Assembly (NCBI GenBank): GCA_964346275.1
Contig: CAYFUR010000043.1
Coordinates: forward strand, 1 to 31,544
Source: CAYFUR01 sp964346275
Lineage (GTDB): Bacteria; Sumerlaeota; Sumerlaeia; SLMS01
DNA length: 31,544 bases
Direction of reading: 5' to 3'
The position numbers were made by a program, and so were the translations under genes. The notes under the pieces were generated by a model. It saw only the letters and a program-made list of their open reading frames with translations, had not been told where the DNA came from and did not search any database. Below are positions 22,789 to 30,690 of the stretch, piece after piece. How positions within the stretch are numbered: position 1 is the stretch's first letter; every line of letters starts with the position of its first letter.

Positions 22789-23478
22789 GTGAGCCAGGCC
22801 CCCGCAGATTCCAGCAATGCGACAGATCTGGAACAAGCGGCCCCGCAAGAGCGGAGCAAGGCTGCGCGTTTCTTTCAGCCCGAGGGCTACCGCGAGGCGG
22901 CCGAGTCTTTTGTGGCTGGAATGATCCACCCGATTGCCGGTTGGATTTCTCTGGCGGCGATCTTCCTGGGATTGTTTATCCTCAGTCCCGTTGGCTCGGG
23001 TATCAGCATGTGCGGCATGAAGCAGACCACCGGCCTGCCCTGCCCTGGCTGCGGCCTGACCCGTTCGGTCACTTCCATGCTTCATGGCGATCTCATCGCG
23101 GCATGGCAGTATAATCCCTTCGGGTTTGGTTTTGCCCTTTTCTTTCTCCTCGCTGCGCCGACCGCTTTTCTCACGCGGAACGCGCGCGCACGACTGAGAG
23201 ATCGGATCCGGCCCTATTCCACAATCATTTTCAGCATGATCATGATCTTCGTGATTTCAATGCTTGGCCATGGTATCCTCCGCGCGACTCTTGTGGCCTC
23301 CAATGTCGAGACTTACACGTGGTGGGCGGACCCCCACGAGGTGGCTCCGGCTCTTTCCCATCATGATCACGACCACGGAACCGAGCCGCATTCCCACATG
23401 TCACAGGAGCCTGCCGCTCCCCCCGCGGGGCCGGCGGAACCTCATACGGAATCATCAACAGAAACCGGCCACCAATGA
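22789..23478 (+). CDS. DUF2752 membrane protein with His-rich C-terminal tail
   Basis: About 229 residues with a GTG start preceded by GGGAGG four to five bases away; an ATG nine codons earlier (22762) is possible but has no Shine-Dalgarno site. Three hydrophobic helices are visible, at about residues 50-66, 108-128 and 146-164. Between the first two lies the DUF2752 signature L-P-C-P-G-C-G-L-T-R-S-V, followed by L-H-G-D and N-P-F-G-F. The function of DUF2752 is not established. The last ~45 residues are polar and rich in His, Pro and Glu (S-H-H-D-H-D-H-G, E-P-H-S-H-M), which could bind metal ions; this is inference. The stop overlaps the start of the next gene by 4 bp (ATGA), so the two are probably co-translated. 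Confidence 0.8.
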   Translation: MSQAPADSSNATDLEQAAPQERSKAARFFQPEGYREAAESFVAGMIHPIAGWISLAAIFLGLFILSPVGSGISMCGMKQTTGLPCPGCGLTRSVTSMLHGDLIAAWQYNPFGFGFALFFLLAAPTAFLTRNARARLRDRIRPYSTIIFSMIMIFVISMLGHGILRATLVASNVETYTWWADPHEVAPALSHHDHDHGTEPHSHMSQEPAAPPAGPAEPHTESSTETGHQ

Positions 23479-25040
23479 AGCCAGCTTGCTCAATTCTTCT
23501 TTCCTCAATCCTTCCCGCTGTCCTCACAATCCACTCCCCCGCCCAATCTTGGGAAGACCTGGGAAATGGTTCCGGCTCCCCCCCTGGGATTTTCCAGCTC
23601 GAGAACTTCGACTCGGCGGTTTCGGGCGAGAATCGAGTCGAAAGCTTTCCTCGCATCCTGGGCGACCAGCGATTTCGGCCATCGCTGGTTTTTCTTTCCG
23701 TGGACGAGGAGCCGTTTGTTCCCGAGCACACGGCCTATAACGTGGTTTTTTCTGGCGGATCGTGGGTTTTTCCCGCGGGGAGCGAGGACGGCAAAGTCTT
23801 TCCCGAGGTTCTGGCGGCTCCCGGCTTCTCACCGGCCGTGGCATCGAACAGCGAACTCTTTTCCGCATCCGTGCCAGGAACGCCTCCGCTCGGGCTTGCC
23901 GTGGATGCCTATGCCTCGTTCTACGATTCCCCCGCTGGCTGGGCAGGGCGCGATGGGTCGCTGGAAAGCGGCGGATTGACCGGGGCGGCGACCTTTAGCG
24001 AATTCACCTACGAGACGGGGGTCGGCGTCAGCATCCAGGGGGCCTCGGCGGTCGCCTATTCCAAAGGTTCCTCGAGCCGGCGCGGGATTTTTGTTCAAGA
24101 ATGGACCTCGGCATCGGGGTGGCGGGGACTCGAGAACTCGGACACGACACCGATTGCGCCGAGCAGCGTGGAATCCATGACCAACCTGCATCCGGCGGTC
24201 TGCTATGTGAATGGGGGACCGGTTGTAGCCTGGACAGAGCGCATAAGCACCGTGGAGCGCGTGAAGCTGCTTCACTTCGATACGGGCGCGGGGGAATGGA
24301 TCGAGTTGGGCGAGTCTTTTTCAACGGGATTAGGGATGGGACGCCGCCCGCAATTGGCGGCCACGCGCCAGCAGGGGACCTTCTATCTCACTTTCGAGAA
24401 CCTGCAAAACGGCGGCATATCGGTTTCTCGATGGGATAATGTGCAGGAAGCCTTTGAGGATTTGGGCAACCCGCTGGAGCCATGGGGGCTGGAGGAGGTG
24501 GCGGCTCTCGATGACAGGCGCACCACGGATCCAGAGCCACACGCGGCGAGTCTTGCCATGAGTCTGGATACATTCGACCGCCCTGTGGTGGCTGTGCGAG
24601 CCGAATCTCCGGCCGAAAGCGGCAAATTCCACCTCTTCGTGTCTCACCTTCAAGATAGTGGAGAGTGGGTGGCTGTTGGCGATAGCGAATCCGAACTGGG
24701 AGCAAGCGGCATCGACTATGCACCGGACAGCACAAGCGCGCCGCTCGGGCATTACGCCCCCAGCCTCTATGTGCCTCCCGACAACAAACCGATCCTGGCC
24801 TGGATGTTTGAGGAAAGCCCGGAGGAAGCGCGTGTGATCTTGCTCAAGCAATTCACCGAAAGCATCAGCCAGGCGGGGCCGCCGGATCCGCAGGCGCTAT
24901 CCATCCTTCTCGCGAATCTCCAGGCACTGATCGATCCCGATCCACTCCTGAAATTCTATATCGACAGCAACCAGGACGGCCTCCTGGACGCCGCCGACAC
25001 CATCGACTTCTTGCCAGACCCGTTCGGATCGAGTAAGTAA
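23475..25040 (+). CDS. secreted repeat protein, probable beta-propeller, with a Ca-binding-type C-terminus
   Basis: 521 residues; I recognise no characterised family. The N-terminus is a signal peptide (MKPACSILLSSILPAVL, then T-I-H-S-P-A-Q-S). The body holds degenerate repeats ending in a W-x-x-L/V-G-like unit: S-W-E-D-L-G near 26, G-W-R-G-L-E, E-W-I-E-L-G, A-F-E-D-L-G and E-W-V-A-V-G. They alternate with P-V-V-A-W-type strands (G-P-V-V-A-W-T-E, K-P-I-L-A-W-M-F). This pattern resembles sialidase- or kelch-like propeller blades. The C-terminus has D-S-N-Q-D-G-L-L-D-A-A-D (497-508), an EF-hand/dockerin-like calcium loop, present once. It is coupled to the DUF2752 gene upstream by an ATGA overlap. 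Binding or catalytic function is unknown. Confidence 0.75.
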   Translation: MKPACSILLSSILPAVLTIHSPAQSWEDLGNGSGSPPGIFQLENFDSAVSGENRVESFPRILGDQRFRPSLVFLSVDEEPFVPEHTAYNVVFSGGSWVFPAGSEDGKVFPEVLAAPGFSPAVASNSELFSASVPGTPPLGLAVDAYASFYDSPAGWAGRDGSLESGGLTGAATFSEFTYETGVGVSIQGASAVAYSKGSSSRRGIFVQEWTSASGWRGLENSDTTPIAPSSVESMTNLHPAVCYVNGGPVVAWTERISTVERVKLLHFDTGAGEWIELGESFSTGLGMGRRPQLAATRQQGTFYLTFENLQNGGISVSRWDNVQEAFEDLGNPLEPWGLEEVAALDDRRTTDPEPHAASLAMSLDTFDRPVVAVRAESPAESGKFHLFVSHLQDSGEWVAVGDSESELGASGIDYAPDSTSAPLGHYAPSLYVPPDNKPILAWMFEESPEEARVILLKQFTESISQAGPPDPQALSILLANLQALIDPDPLLKFYIDSNQDGLLDAADTIDFLPDPFGSSK

Positions 25041-25084
25041 ACGGGTCAGCGAATCCTTGTGCCTGAATTCACGGAAAGGCGCTC

Positions 25085-26917
25085 TTGCGAGGCGTGGCTT
25101 TTGAACCGGACATACTGGTTCTCCATGAGAACCGTTTCGACTCGGACCAGTTGGAGTCCACGCTGGAAAAGCTGGGTCTTCCATCGGGGGTGGAAAGTGT
25201 TTCCTCCCTCGGCGGGTTGGATCAGCGGGCAAGCCAGAGCGTTCCTTCGCTGGTTCTCGTGCAGCGGTCGGCGAAGGGTTTCACACTGAAGGAAACGGCG
25301 GAACTCGTGCGCAGGAAGTTTCCCAGCGTACCGCTGCTTGCGATTGATGACGACCTGCGCTCGGAAGTTGTGATTTCGCCGGCGAACCAGGAGCTAAGCG
25401 TCGAGGAGGAGGAATCGCCCTGGTATCAGCTGGCTCATGCGGTGAGGCGCGAAGTGGGACTGGCTCAGCGCATCGGGGAATTCCACAGTGCTCAATCGGA
25501 TCTCGAATCGAGGCTCAACAGACTGCAGTTGTTGAAGAAGCTTCTTGATGAATTGCAGCAGCTTCAGGAAATGCGGGAAGTCTTCCAGAACATTTATGAC
25601 GCGTTTCCGCGCCTGCTGAATATACGAAGAATCAGCCTTCTGCTCTATGACGAGAAATCGCAAACCCTGATCAGCGACGAGCTGATTGGCCTTGAGCATC
25701 ATGGGGAAGAATTGCATTCCGCGCCGCAGCTGCTGGGGGCGAGTATTTCGGGAAAATGCTTTCTCGAAAACGAACCGGTGGTCGTGAACGATTGCTCGGA
25801 ATCGGACCTGATTCCGCAAAAGTATGTTGAGGAACTGGGATTGAAATCGACACTGGCGGTTCCCCTTTTGGGGCACTACGGCCCGATCGGCGTCCTGCGT
25901 ATAGACGATTCCGAAAAGACGGGCAGATTCGCCCGGGACGACGTCGATTTTTTTGCCATGCTGGGACAGACGCTGGGGACAGCGATTGAGAATTCGCGCC
26001 TCTATACAGAGACGCTGGAAGCGAAAGAACGGCTGCGCGAGCTGAACGAAAGCCTGGAAGCGCGAGTGCGCCGGCGCACCGCCGAGTTGGAAAAAGAAAT
26101 CGCCGAACGCAAAACGGCCCAAGAAAGTTCCGAGCAGGCCTATTCGCGAATCAAGAACGACTTGGCCACAGCGGCTCGCGTGCAGAAATCCATGCTTCCG
26201 GAAAAAGCCCCGGCACTGGAAGGGATCGAGTTTGCGTGGATCTTCGATTCTTGCGACGAAGTGGCCGGGGATATGTTCAATATTGTTCGCATCGATGGCA
26301 GCAATGCGGGCATCTATCTGCTCGACGTAGCCGGCCACGGGGTCCAGGCGGCGTTGCTTTCCGTGACCGTCGACCGGCTCTTGGCGGGAAAGAGCTTTGG
26401 CGCCGGGCTGTTAACGCGCCGTTCGTCGAGGACCCCCTCTTACGTAATCACCTCTCCTTCCAGCGTTGCCGCCCAGTTGAACTCGCGCTTTCCTTTCTCC
26501 CCCGCCACATGCCAGTTTTTCACATTCATGTATGGCCTTCTCAACGAGGAATCTTCGGATTTCGTCTATACACGAGCGGGCCAGCGCGGGCCTCTTCTTG
26601 TCCGCGACGGAGAAGTCCGCCGCCTGGAGGGAGAATCCGGCCCGGCAATCGGCCTGATACCCAATCCGCATTTTCAGCAAGAGATCCTTCGGCTGCAGGA
26701 AGGCGACCGCGTCATTTTTCATACCGATGGCGTCGAGGAAGCCTTCAACGAGAAAGGGGAGATGTTTGGCGACGAGCGGCTCATGGATGCGATCCGGCGC
26801 CACGGAAATCTCTCTATCCAGGTGATTGTTCAGGCGGTTCATGAGGAAGTGCAGCGTTTCAGCAGCGGCGCCGAGCAGGCCGACGACATCACGATTCTCG
26901 GGTTCAGCTATCGCTGA
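25085..26917 (+). CDS. GAF domain - PP2C (SpoIIE/RsbU-like) serine phosphatase
   Basis: A 610-residue soluble regulator. Residues 1-105 have alternating hydrophobic strands like a response-regulator receiver domain, but the usual Asp and Lys pattern is not evident, so it may be a pseudo-receiver. Residues ~165-305 form a GAF domain (R-I-S-L-L-L-Y-D, L-A-V-P-L-L, I-G-V-L-R-I-D-D). A charged coiled coil spans ~305-360. The PP2C-type phosphatase domain from ~375 has D-E-V-A-G-D-M-F (Asp396), D-V-A-G-H-G (Asp414), H-T-D-G-V-E-E-A and A-D-D-I-T, the metal-binding set of RsbU/SpoIIE enzymes. These usually dephosphorylate anti-anti-sigma (STAS) proteins; no partner is encoded nearby. Start choice: TTG at 25085 with AAAGG six bases upstream; a GTG at 25094 is an alternative. 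It overlaps the convergent glycosyltransferase by 10 bp. Confidence 0.9.
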   Translation: MRGVAFEPDILVLHENRFDSDQLESTLEKLGLPSGVESVSSLGGLDQRASQSVPSLVLVQRSAKGFTLKETAELVRRKFPSVPLLAIDDDLRSEVVISPANQELSVEEEESPWYQLAHAVRREVGLAQRIGEFHSAQSDLESRLNRLQLLKKLLDELQQLQEMREVFQNIYDAFPRLLNIRRISLLLYDEKSQTLISDELIGLEHHGEELHSAPQLLGASISGKCFLENEPVVVNDCSESDLIPQKYVEELGLKSTLAVPLLGHYGPIGVLRIDDSEKTGRFARDDVDFFAMLGQTLGTAIENSRLYTETLEAKERLRELNESLEARVRRRTAELEKEIAERKTAQESSEQAYSRIKNDLATAARVQKSMLPEKAPALEGIEFAWIFDSCDEVAGDMFNIVRIDGSNAGIYLLDVAGHGVQAALLSVTVDRLLAGKSFGAGLLTRRSSRTPSYVITSPSSVAAQLNSRFPFSPATCQFFTFMYGLLNEESSDFVYTRAGQRGPLLVRDGEVRRLEGESGPAIGLIPNPHFQQEILRLQEGDRVIFHTDGVEEAFNEKGEMFGDERLMDAIRRHGNLSIQVIVQAVHEEVQRFSSGAEQADDITILGFSYR

Positions 26918-27627
26918 GATTTGCCCGCGAGCCCGTATTTCAAAATTGTATAGATGATTTTATAGCCTGCGCGAAAAGTGCCCGACACCGTGCCGGAAAT
27001 CTTGGACACGCCGACACGCCTCCGATAGCTGACAGGAACCTCCTTGCAGAGGAGCTTGTGCTGGACGGCCTTGATTTGCATTTCCACGGTCCACCCGAAG
27101 TTCCGGTCCTCCATTCCGAGCCGGTCCAGTGCTTTGCGGTCGATGGCGCGGAAAGGGCCGAGATCCGTCCATCGGAATCCCCAGATGAGCCGGATCAGGG
27201 ACGTCGCCAGCCAGTTGCCGAAGAGCTGAGGGGGCGTCATGGATCCCGGTTCACGATTCCCCCGGGCCCGCGAGCCAACCACAAAATCGGCGCGGCCGCG
27301 CAAAATCGGGGCGGCCACGCGGAGTAATTCGCCGCCGTGATCGGAATAATCGGCGTCTATAAAGACAACGATTTCCGCCTCCGGAGAGAGATGGGCAATC
27401 CCGGTAAGGCAAGCCTGGCCATATCCGGGACGGTCCTCGCGCACAACACGCACATTCGGTGCGAAATTGCGGGCCTCGTCACTGGTTCGATCAGTGGAAC
27501 CATTGTCCACCACAATGATTTCGTGGAGTTTTGAAATGGGAAGGCCGCTCAGGACCAGGCGGATCGATTCCGCTTCGTTCCGGGCCGGGATAATAACCGA
27601 AATCGGGGAAAGGGGCCGCGCGGGCAT
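26908..27627 (-). CDS. family 2 glycosyltransferase, DPM1/polyprenyl-phosphate sugar synthase-like
   Basis: 239 residues of GT-A fold. The motifs are I-S-V-I-I-P-A-R-N-E-A-E-S, I-I-V-V-D-N-G-S-T-D-R-T (residues 37-48), G-Y-G-Q-A-C-L-T-G, and the D-x-D-like F-I-D-A-D-Y-S-D (89-96). Later, G-S-R-A-R-G-N and D-L-G-P-F-R-A-I match bacterial relatives of dolichyl-phosphate sugar synthases. It ends without C-terminal membrane helices. Such enzymes move a sugar from an NDP donor to a polyprenyl phosphate; donor and acceptor cannot be read here. ilvE ends 21 bp upstream on the same strand, so the two probably share a transcript, although no functional link is evident. No terminator was seen at the 10-bp convergent overlap with the phosphatase gene. 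Confidence 0.9.
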   Translation of the reverse strand: MPARPLSPISVIIPARNEAESIRLVLSGLPISKLHEIIVVDNGSTDRTSDEARNFAPNVRVVREDRPGYGQACLTGIAHLSPEAEIVVFIDADYSDHGGELLRVAAPILRGRADFVVGSRARGNREPGSMTPPQLFGNWLATSLIRLIWGFRWTDLGPFRAIDRKALDRLGMEDRNFGWTVEMQIKAVQHKLLCKEVPVSYRRRVGVSKISGTVSGTFRAGYKIIYTILKYGLAGKSQR

Positions 27628-27648
27628 ATTGCGAGAGGGCCTCTCCGC

Positions 27649-28518
27649 CTAGAACGATTCACCATCTGTCGTGGTGATTGCATTAAAGCGCTCGGTGAGG
27701 ATGCGGGTAATGCGGCCGGGTTTGGCGTCGCCGATTTTGCGTTGGTCGATCTCGATCACGGGAACGATTTGCGCGGCGGTCCCCGTGAGGAAGCATTCAT
27801 CCGCGGTGTAGGCTTCGTAGAGCGACAGCCGGGCCTCGAGGGCGGGGATTCCTTCTTTTTCGGCCAGCTCCATTACCACGTCGCGAGTCACCCCGCGCAG
27901 GGCTCCCTGATAGACGGGCGGCGTATAGATGGCGCCGTCCTTCACGGCGAAAATATTGTCGCCGGTGCATTCGACCAGGTAACCTTGCTGGTCGAGCATC
28001 AGGGCTTCCTGTACGCCGGAATGTATGGCCTCCATTTTGGCCAGGATATTGTTGAGGTAGTTGAGGGATTTCACGCGCGGGCTGAGGACGTCGGAGCCGT
28101 ATCGGCGTGTCGCAGCGACGATGATGGGGAGCCCTTTGGTGTAATATTCCTCGGGATAGAGCCTGATCTTGGAGGCTATGATGATCAGGCTCGGTTCTTT
28201 GCAGGCAAAGGGATTGAGCCCGAGATTCCCCTCTCCGCGCGTGAGCAGGAGGCGTATATATCCATCCTCCAGGCCGCTGCGGCGGCAGGTTTCCTTGATC
28301 AGCTCCTGGATTTCTTCCAGGGGACGGGGGAGAGGGAGGAGAATATACTTCGCGGAATCGGCAAGACGTTCGAGGTGTTGCTGCAGCCGGAAGAGATTCC
28401 TCTGGTAGAAGCGGATACCCTCAAAGACACCATCTCCGTATAGCAGGCCATGATCGAACACGCTGATCTTGGCGTCCTTGTGATCGAAGAATTCTCCATT
28501 AATGCAGACAAGCTCCAC
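27649..28518 (-). CDS. ilvE: branched-chain amino acid aminotransferase
   Basis: The last step of Val, Leu and Ile synthesis, a PLP enzyme of fold type IV. The 289-residue product has I-N-G-E-F, L-L-Y-G-D-G-V-F-E-G-I-R, and the loop T-R-G-E-G-N-L-G-L-N-P that marks BCAT-type rather than D-AAT-type enzymes. Lys150 in S-P-R-V-K-S-L-N-Y-L-N-N should bind PLP, and Glu183 in L-V-E-C-T-G-D-N should contact the cofactor. The start is a GTG at 28518 with GGAGGG six bases upstream. The frame stays open 121 codons further, but that extension has no family similarity and no support. The 520-bp spacer to dnaA lies upstream. A D-specific paralogue (dat) is at 2356-3222. Confidence 0.93.
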   Translation of the reverse strand: MELVCINGEFFDHKDAKISVFDHGLLYGDGVFEGIRFYQRNLFRLQQHLERLADSAKYILLPLPRPLEEIQELIKETCRRSGLEDGYIRLLLTRGEGNLGLNPFACKEPSLIIIASKIRLYPEEYYTKGLPIIVAATRRYGSDVLSPRVKSLNYLNNILAKMEAIHSGVQEALMLDQQGYLVECTGDNIFAVKDGAIYTPPVYQGALRGVTRDVVMELAEKEGIPALEARLSLYEAYTADECFLTGTAAQIVPVIEIDQRKIGDAKPGRITRILTERFNAITTTDGESF

Positions 28519-29038
28519 GACTGGCCCTCCAATCGGCTTCAATCCCGTCTCCCGAGCGGATGAAAGACGCGGGACATGAGTCCGGGAGGGAACCACGGTG
28601 GAGAAGGTCAGGGCAAGTCCTAAGTGGAGGATTTGGAAGCGCGCGATAGAGCAAGAAATCCTTTGCCTACAGCCCCCCTGAGTATGCGATAGACGCCTTT
28701 TCCCGGAAGAGAGAGACTGCTCTTCCATCGATTGCGGGAAATAGGTTTTTTCCTGATAACTTGAATTGGATTTTCCCCGAAGTCTTCCGTGCAGGAGCGT
28801 TTCGCGCCCTAAAGCCCTGAAACCACCTGACTTTCCAGAGTTTTCACCGTTGTCCCCTCGCGGAAGAGGGAAAGAGGCCAACTTCGCGGATGGCTGGAAA
28901 GAGCAGGCTTAGAGGGCCTCTCGCCCGCCACGCCGGTGTCACAGAAAACTGTTGCTGGACTCGATTTTGGTTTGCTAACTGGTTCGCGCAATCACGGCGA
29001 TATTTGAGAAGAAACCTGGTTCAGAAGAGACGGAATAT
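28519..29038. other. 520-bp spacer between divergent ilvE and dnaA; no gene recognised
   Basis: This should hold both promoters and possibly origin-related sequence. I see no perfect DnaA box (TTATNCACA): the closest, GGTGGAGAA read as a reverse box near 28597, has two mismatches, and TTTTCCCCG and TTGTCCCCT have three. There is one exact 7-bp inverted repeat, GGAAGAG/CTCTTCC (28705-28711 and 28720-28726), which could form a leader hairpin. The open frame running on from ilvE is not coding by composition or similarity. No tRNA or T-box structure was evident. Confidence 0.55.
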
Positions 29039-30523
29039 ATGGTCCTGATCAGCCGCAAGCTGTGGGAAAAAGCCATGGAAGAGATCCAGGCGCGGATAGG
29101 CAACGAAGCCTTCGACGCCTGGATCACGCCGATGACTCTGGACGCCTACCTGGCGGAGGAACAAAAGGTTGTGCTCTCCGTTCCCAATGAATTCTACCGC
29201 CGCTGGATCGAAAAGCGATACATCGCGCACATCGAAGAGGCGTTCTCCGCCAGCCTGGAAGAGGATGTCGTCGCGGACCTCATCGTAGAAGACGGCGATG
29301 AGGAGGAAGAGTCGGTGGATGGTGTTGTGCAGGACGATCTGTTCGAATCACGCCGCCGCCTGACGGGAGACTCACTGAACGGCAATGGCTCCAACGGCCA
29401 GGAACAGCTCATGGAACGCCGCGCCCGGCAGCTGGAAACAATGCCCGCGGGGCGTCCAAAACGCCGCGGCCTGACTGAAAAAGCGACTCCCGCACCTCGC
29501 CTTAATCCGCGATATGTCTTCGACGAATTCGTCGTCGGCGAAAGCAACCGATACGCGCATGCCGCCGCCATGGCGGTTTCCGATCCCGTTGGCAAGGCGT
29601 TCAACCCCCTCTTTATCTATGGGGGCACAGGACTTGGCAAAACCCACTTGATGCAAGCCATTGGCCACCGCGTCCATGAACTCGCGCGCCATCTCCATGT
29701 GATATACATCACCTCGGAGATGTTTATTAACCAGTTCATCGACGCCATCCAGAACAAATCCCACGTGGAATTTCGCGAAGCGTATCGCAACGTGGACGTG
29801 CTCCTGATAGACGACGTGCAATTTCTTGTCGGCAAGGAACGCACGCAGCAGGAGTTCTTCCACACCTTTAACGCCCTTTACGATGCCGGCAAGAAGGTGG
29901 TGGTGACAAGCGATCGTCCTCCGCGGGACCTTTCCACGCTCGAGGAGAGGCTGCGCTCGCGCTTTGAGTGGGGGCTGCTGGTGGACATGCAGCCGCCAGA
30001 CCTGGAAACGCGCGTCGCCATTTTGCGCAAAAAAGCAGAGCAAGAAGGCATTTACCTGCCCAGCGACGTCATCCTCTTCATGGCGGAACGCCTGACGGAA
30101 AACATTCGCGAGTTGGAAGGCGCGCTGAAGAAGCTGCGCATGACCGCGTCTCTGCGCGGCCGGCCCGTCGACCTGGAAGCCGCGCGGGATGTGCTGGGCC
30201 ATTTGATGCTCGGCTCGCCCCAGCCCCGAGTCACTGTCGAAGATGTGCAAAGGGCCGTGTGCAACTACTTTGGAATCAAATCGACAGAACTCCTGGGCAA
30301 AAATCGCTCGAAGAAATACGCCCAGCCCCGCCACCTCGCCCAGTATCTCTGCCGCAAACTGACCGACTTCAGCTTCCCCGACATTGCGCAAAAGTTTGGA
30401 GGCAAGGACCACACCTCCATTATCTATGCCTGCCGCAAAATCGAATCGCAGATTCAGAAGGATCCGAACATGGCCAACGTCGCCCACTATCTGACGCGCC
30501 AGATCACAAAAGGCGGAGAATAA
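29039..30523 (+). CDS. dnaA: chromosomal replication initiator protein DnaA
   Basis: The AAA+ ATPase that binds oriC, melts it and loads helicase. The 494 residues show the four usual domains. Domain I (~1-80) has L-W-E-K-A-M-E-E-I and F-D-A-W-I-T-P-M. A long acidic linker (~80-150) has a Gly/Asn-rich patch. The AAA+ domain has Walker A G-G-T-G-L-G-K-T (195-202), Walker B L-L-I-D-D (255-259) and sensor motif T-S-D-R-P-P. The DNA-binding domain IV has the signature F-G-G-K-D-H-T-S-I-I-Y-A-C-R-K-I from residue 453. The linker makes it a little longer than the E. coli protein. No strong Shine-Dalgarno site precedes the ATG. It is followed by a terminator and an epimerase gene, not by dnaN. Confidence 0.97.
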   Translation: MVLISRKLWEKAMEEIQARIGNEAFDAWITPMTLDAYLAEEQKVVLSVPNEFYRRWIEKRYIAHIEEAFSASLEEDVVADLIVEDGDEEEESVDGVVQDDLFESRRRLTGDSLNGNGSNGQEQLMERRARQLETMPAGRPKRRGLTEKATPAPRLNPRYVFDEFVVGESNRYAHAAAMAVSDPVGKAFNPLFIYGGTGLGKTHLMQAIGHRVHELARHLHVIYITSEMFINQFIDAIQNKSHVEFREAYRNVDVLLIDDVQFLVGKERTQQEFFHTFNALYDAGKKVVVTSDRPPRDLSTLEERLRSRFEWGLLVDMQPPDLETRVAILRKKAEQEGIYLPSDVILFMAERLTENIRELEGALKKLRMTASLRGRPVDLEAARDVLGHLMLGSPQPRVTVEDVQRAVCNYFGIKSTELLGKNRSKKYAQPRHLAQYLCRKLTDFSFPDIAQKFGGKDHTSIIYACRKIESQIQKDPNMANVAHYLTRQITKGGE

Positions 30524-30560
30524 GGCCGGGGTTGCCTGACTTTTCAGAAGAAAGAAGAAG

Positions 30561-30594
30561 ACACGGGGCTTTCGCTGTCCCGTGTTTTCATTTT
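30561..30594 (+). terminator. rho-independent terminator of dnaA
   Basis: ACACGGG (30561-30567) pairs with CCCGTGT (30579-30585), extendable by a G-T pair, around a loop with CTTTCGCTG. It is followed at once by TTTTCATTTT. It lies 38 bp past the dnaA stop, so dnaA is probably a single-gene transcript at its 3' side. Confidence 0.8.
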
Positions 30595-30690
30595 CCCCAT
30601 GCAAGACTCTTGCGCTCTCCCCGTGAAAACGCTCACAATCCTGGCGGTGGCCACTCTCCGCCGCCTCGAAACTCTCCGAAAGTCATCTGA

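Noticed and set aside
28519..28881. 121-codon N-terminal extension of ilvE
   Set aside because: No similarity to the family, while a GTG at 28518 with a good Shine-Dalgarno site gives the normal length.
28519..29038. oriC in the spacer before dnaA
   Set aside because: No perfect DnaA box and no clear AT-rich unwinding element were seen; kept only as an open question in the findings.
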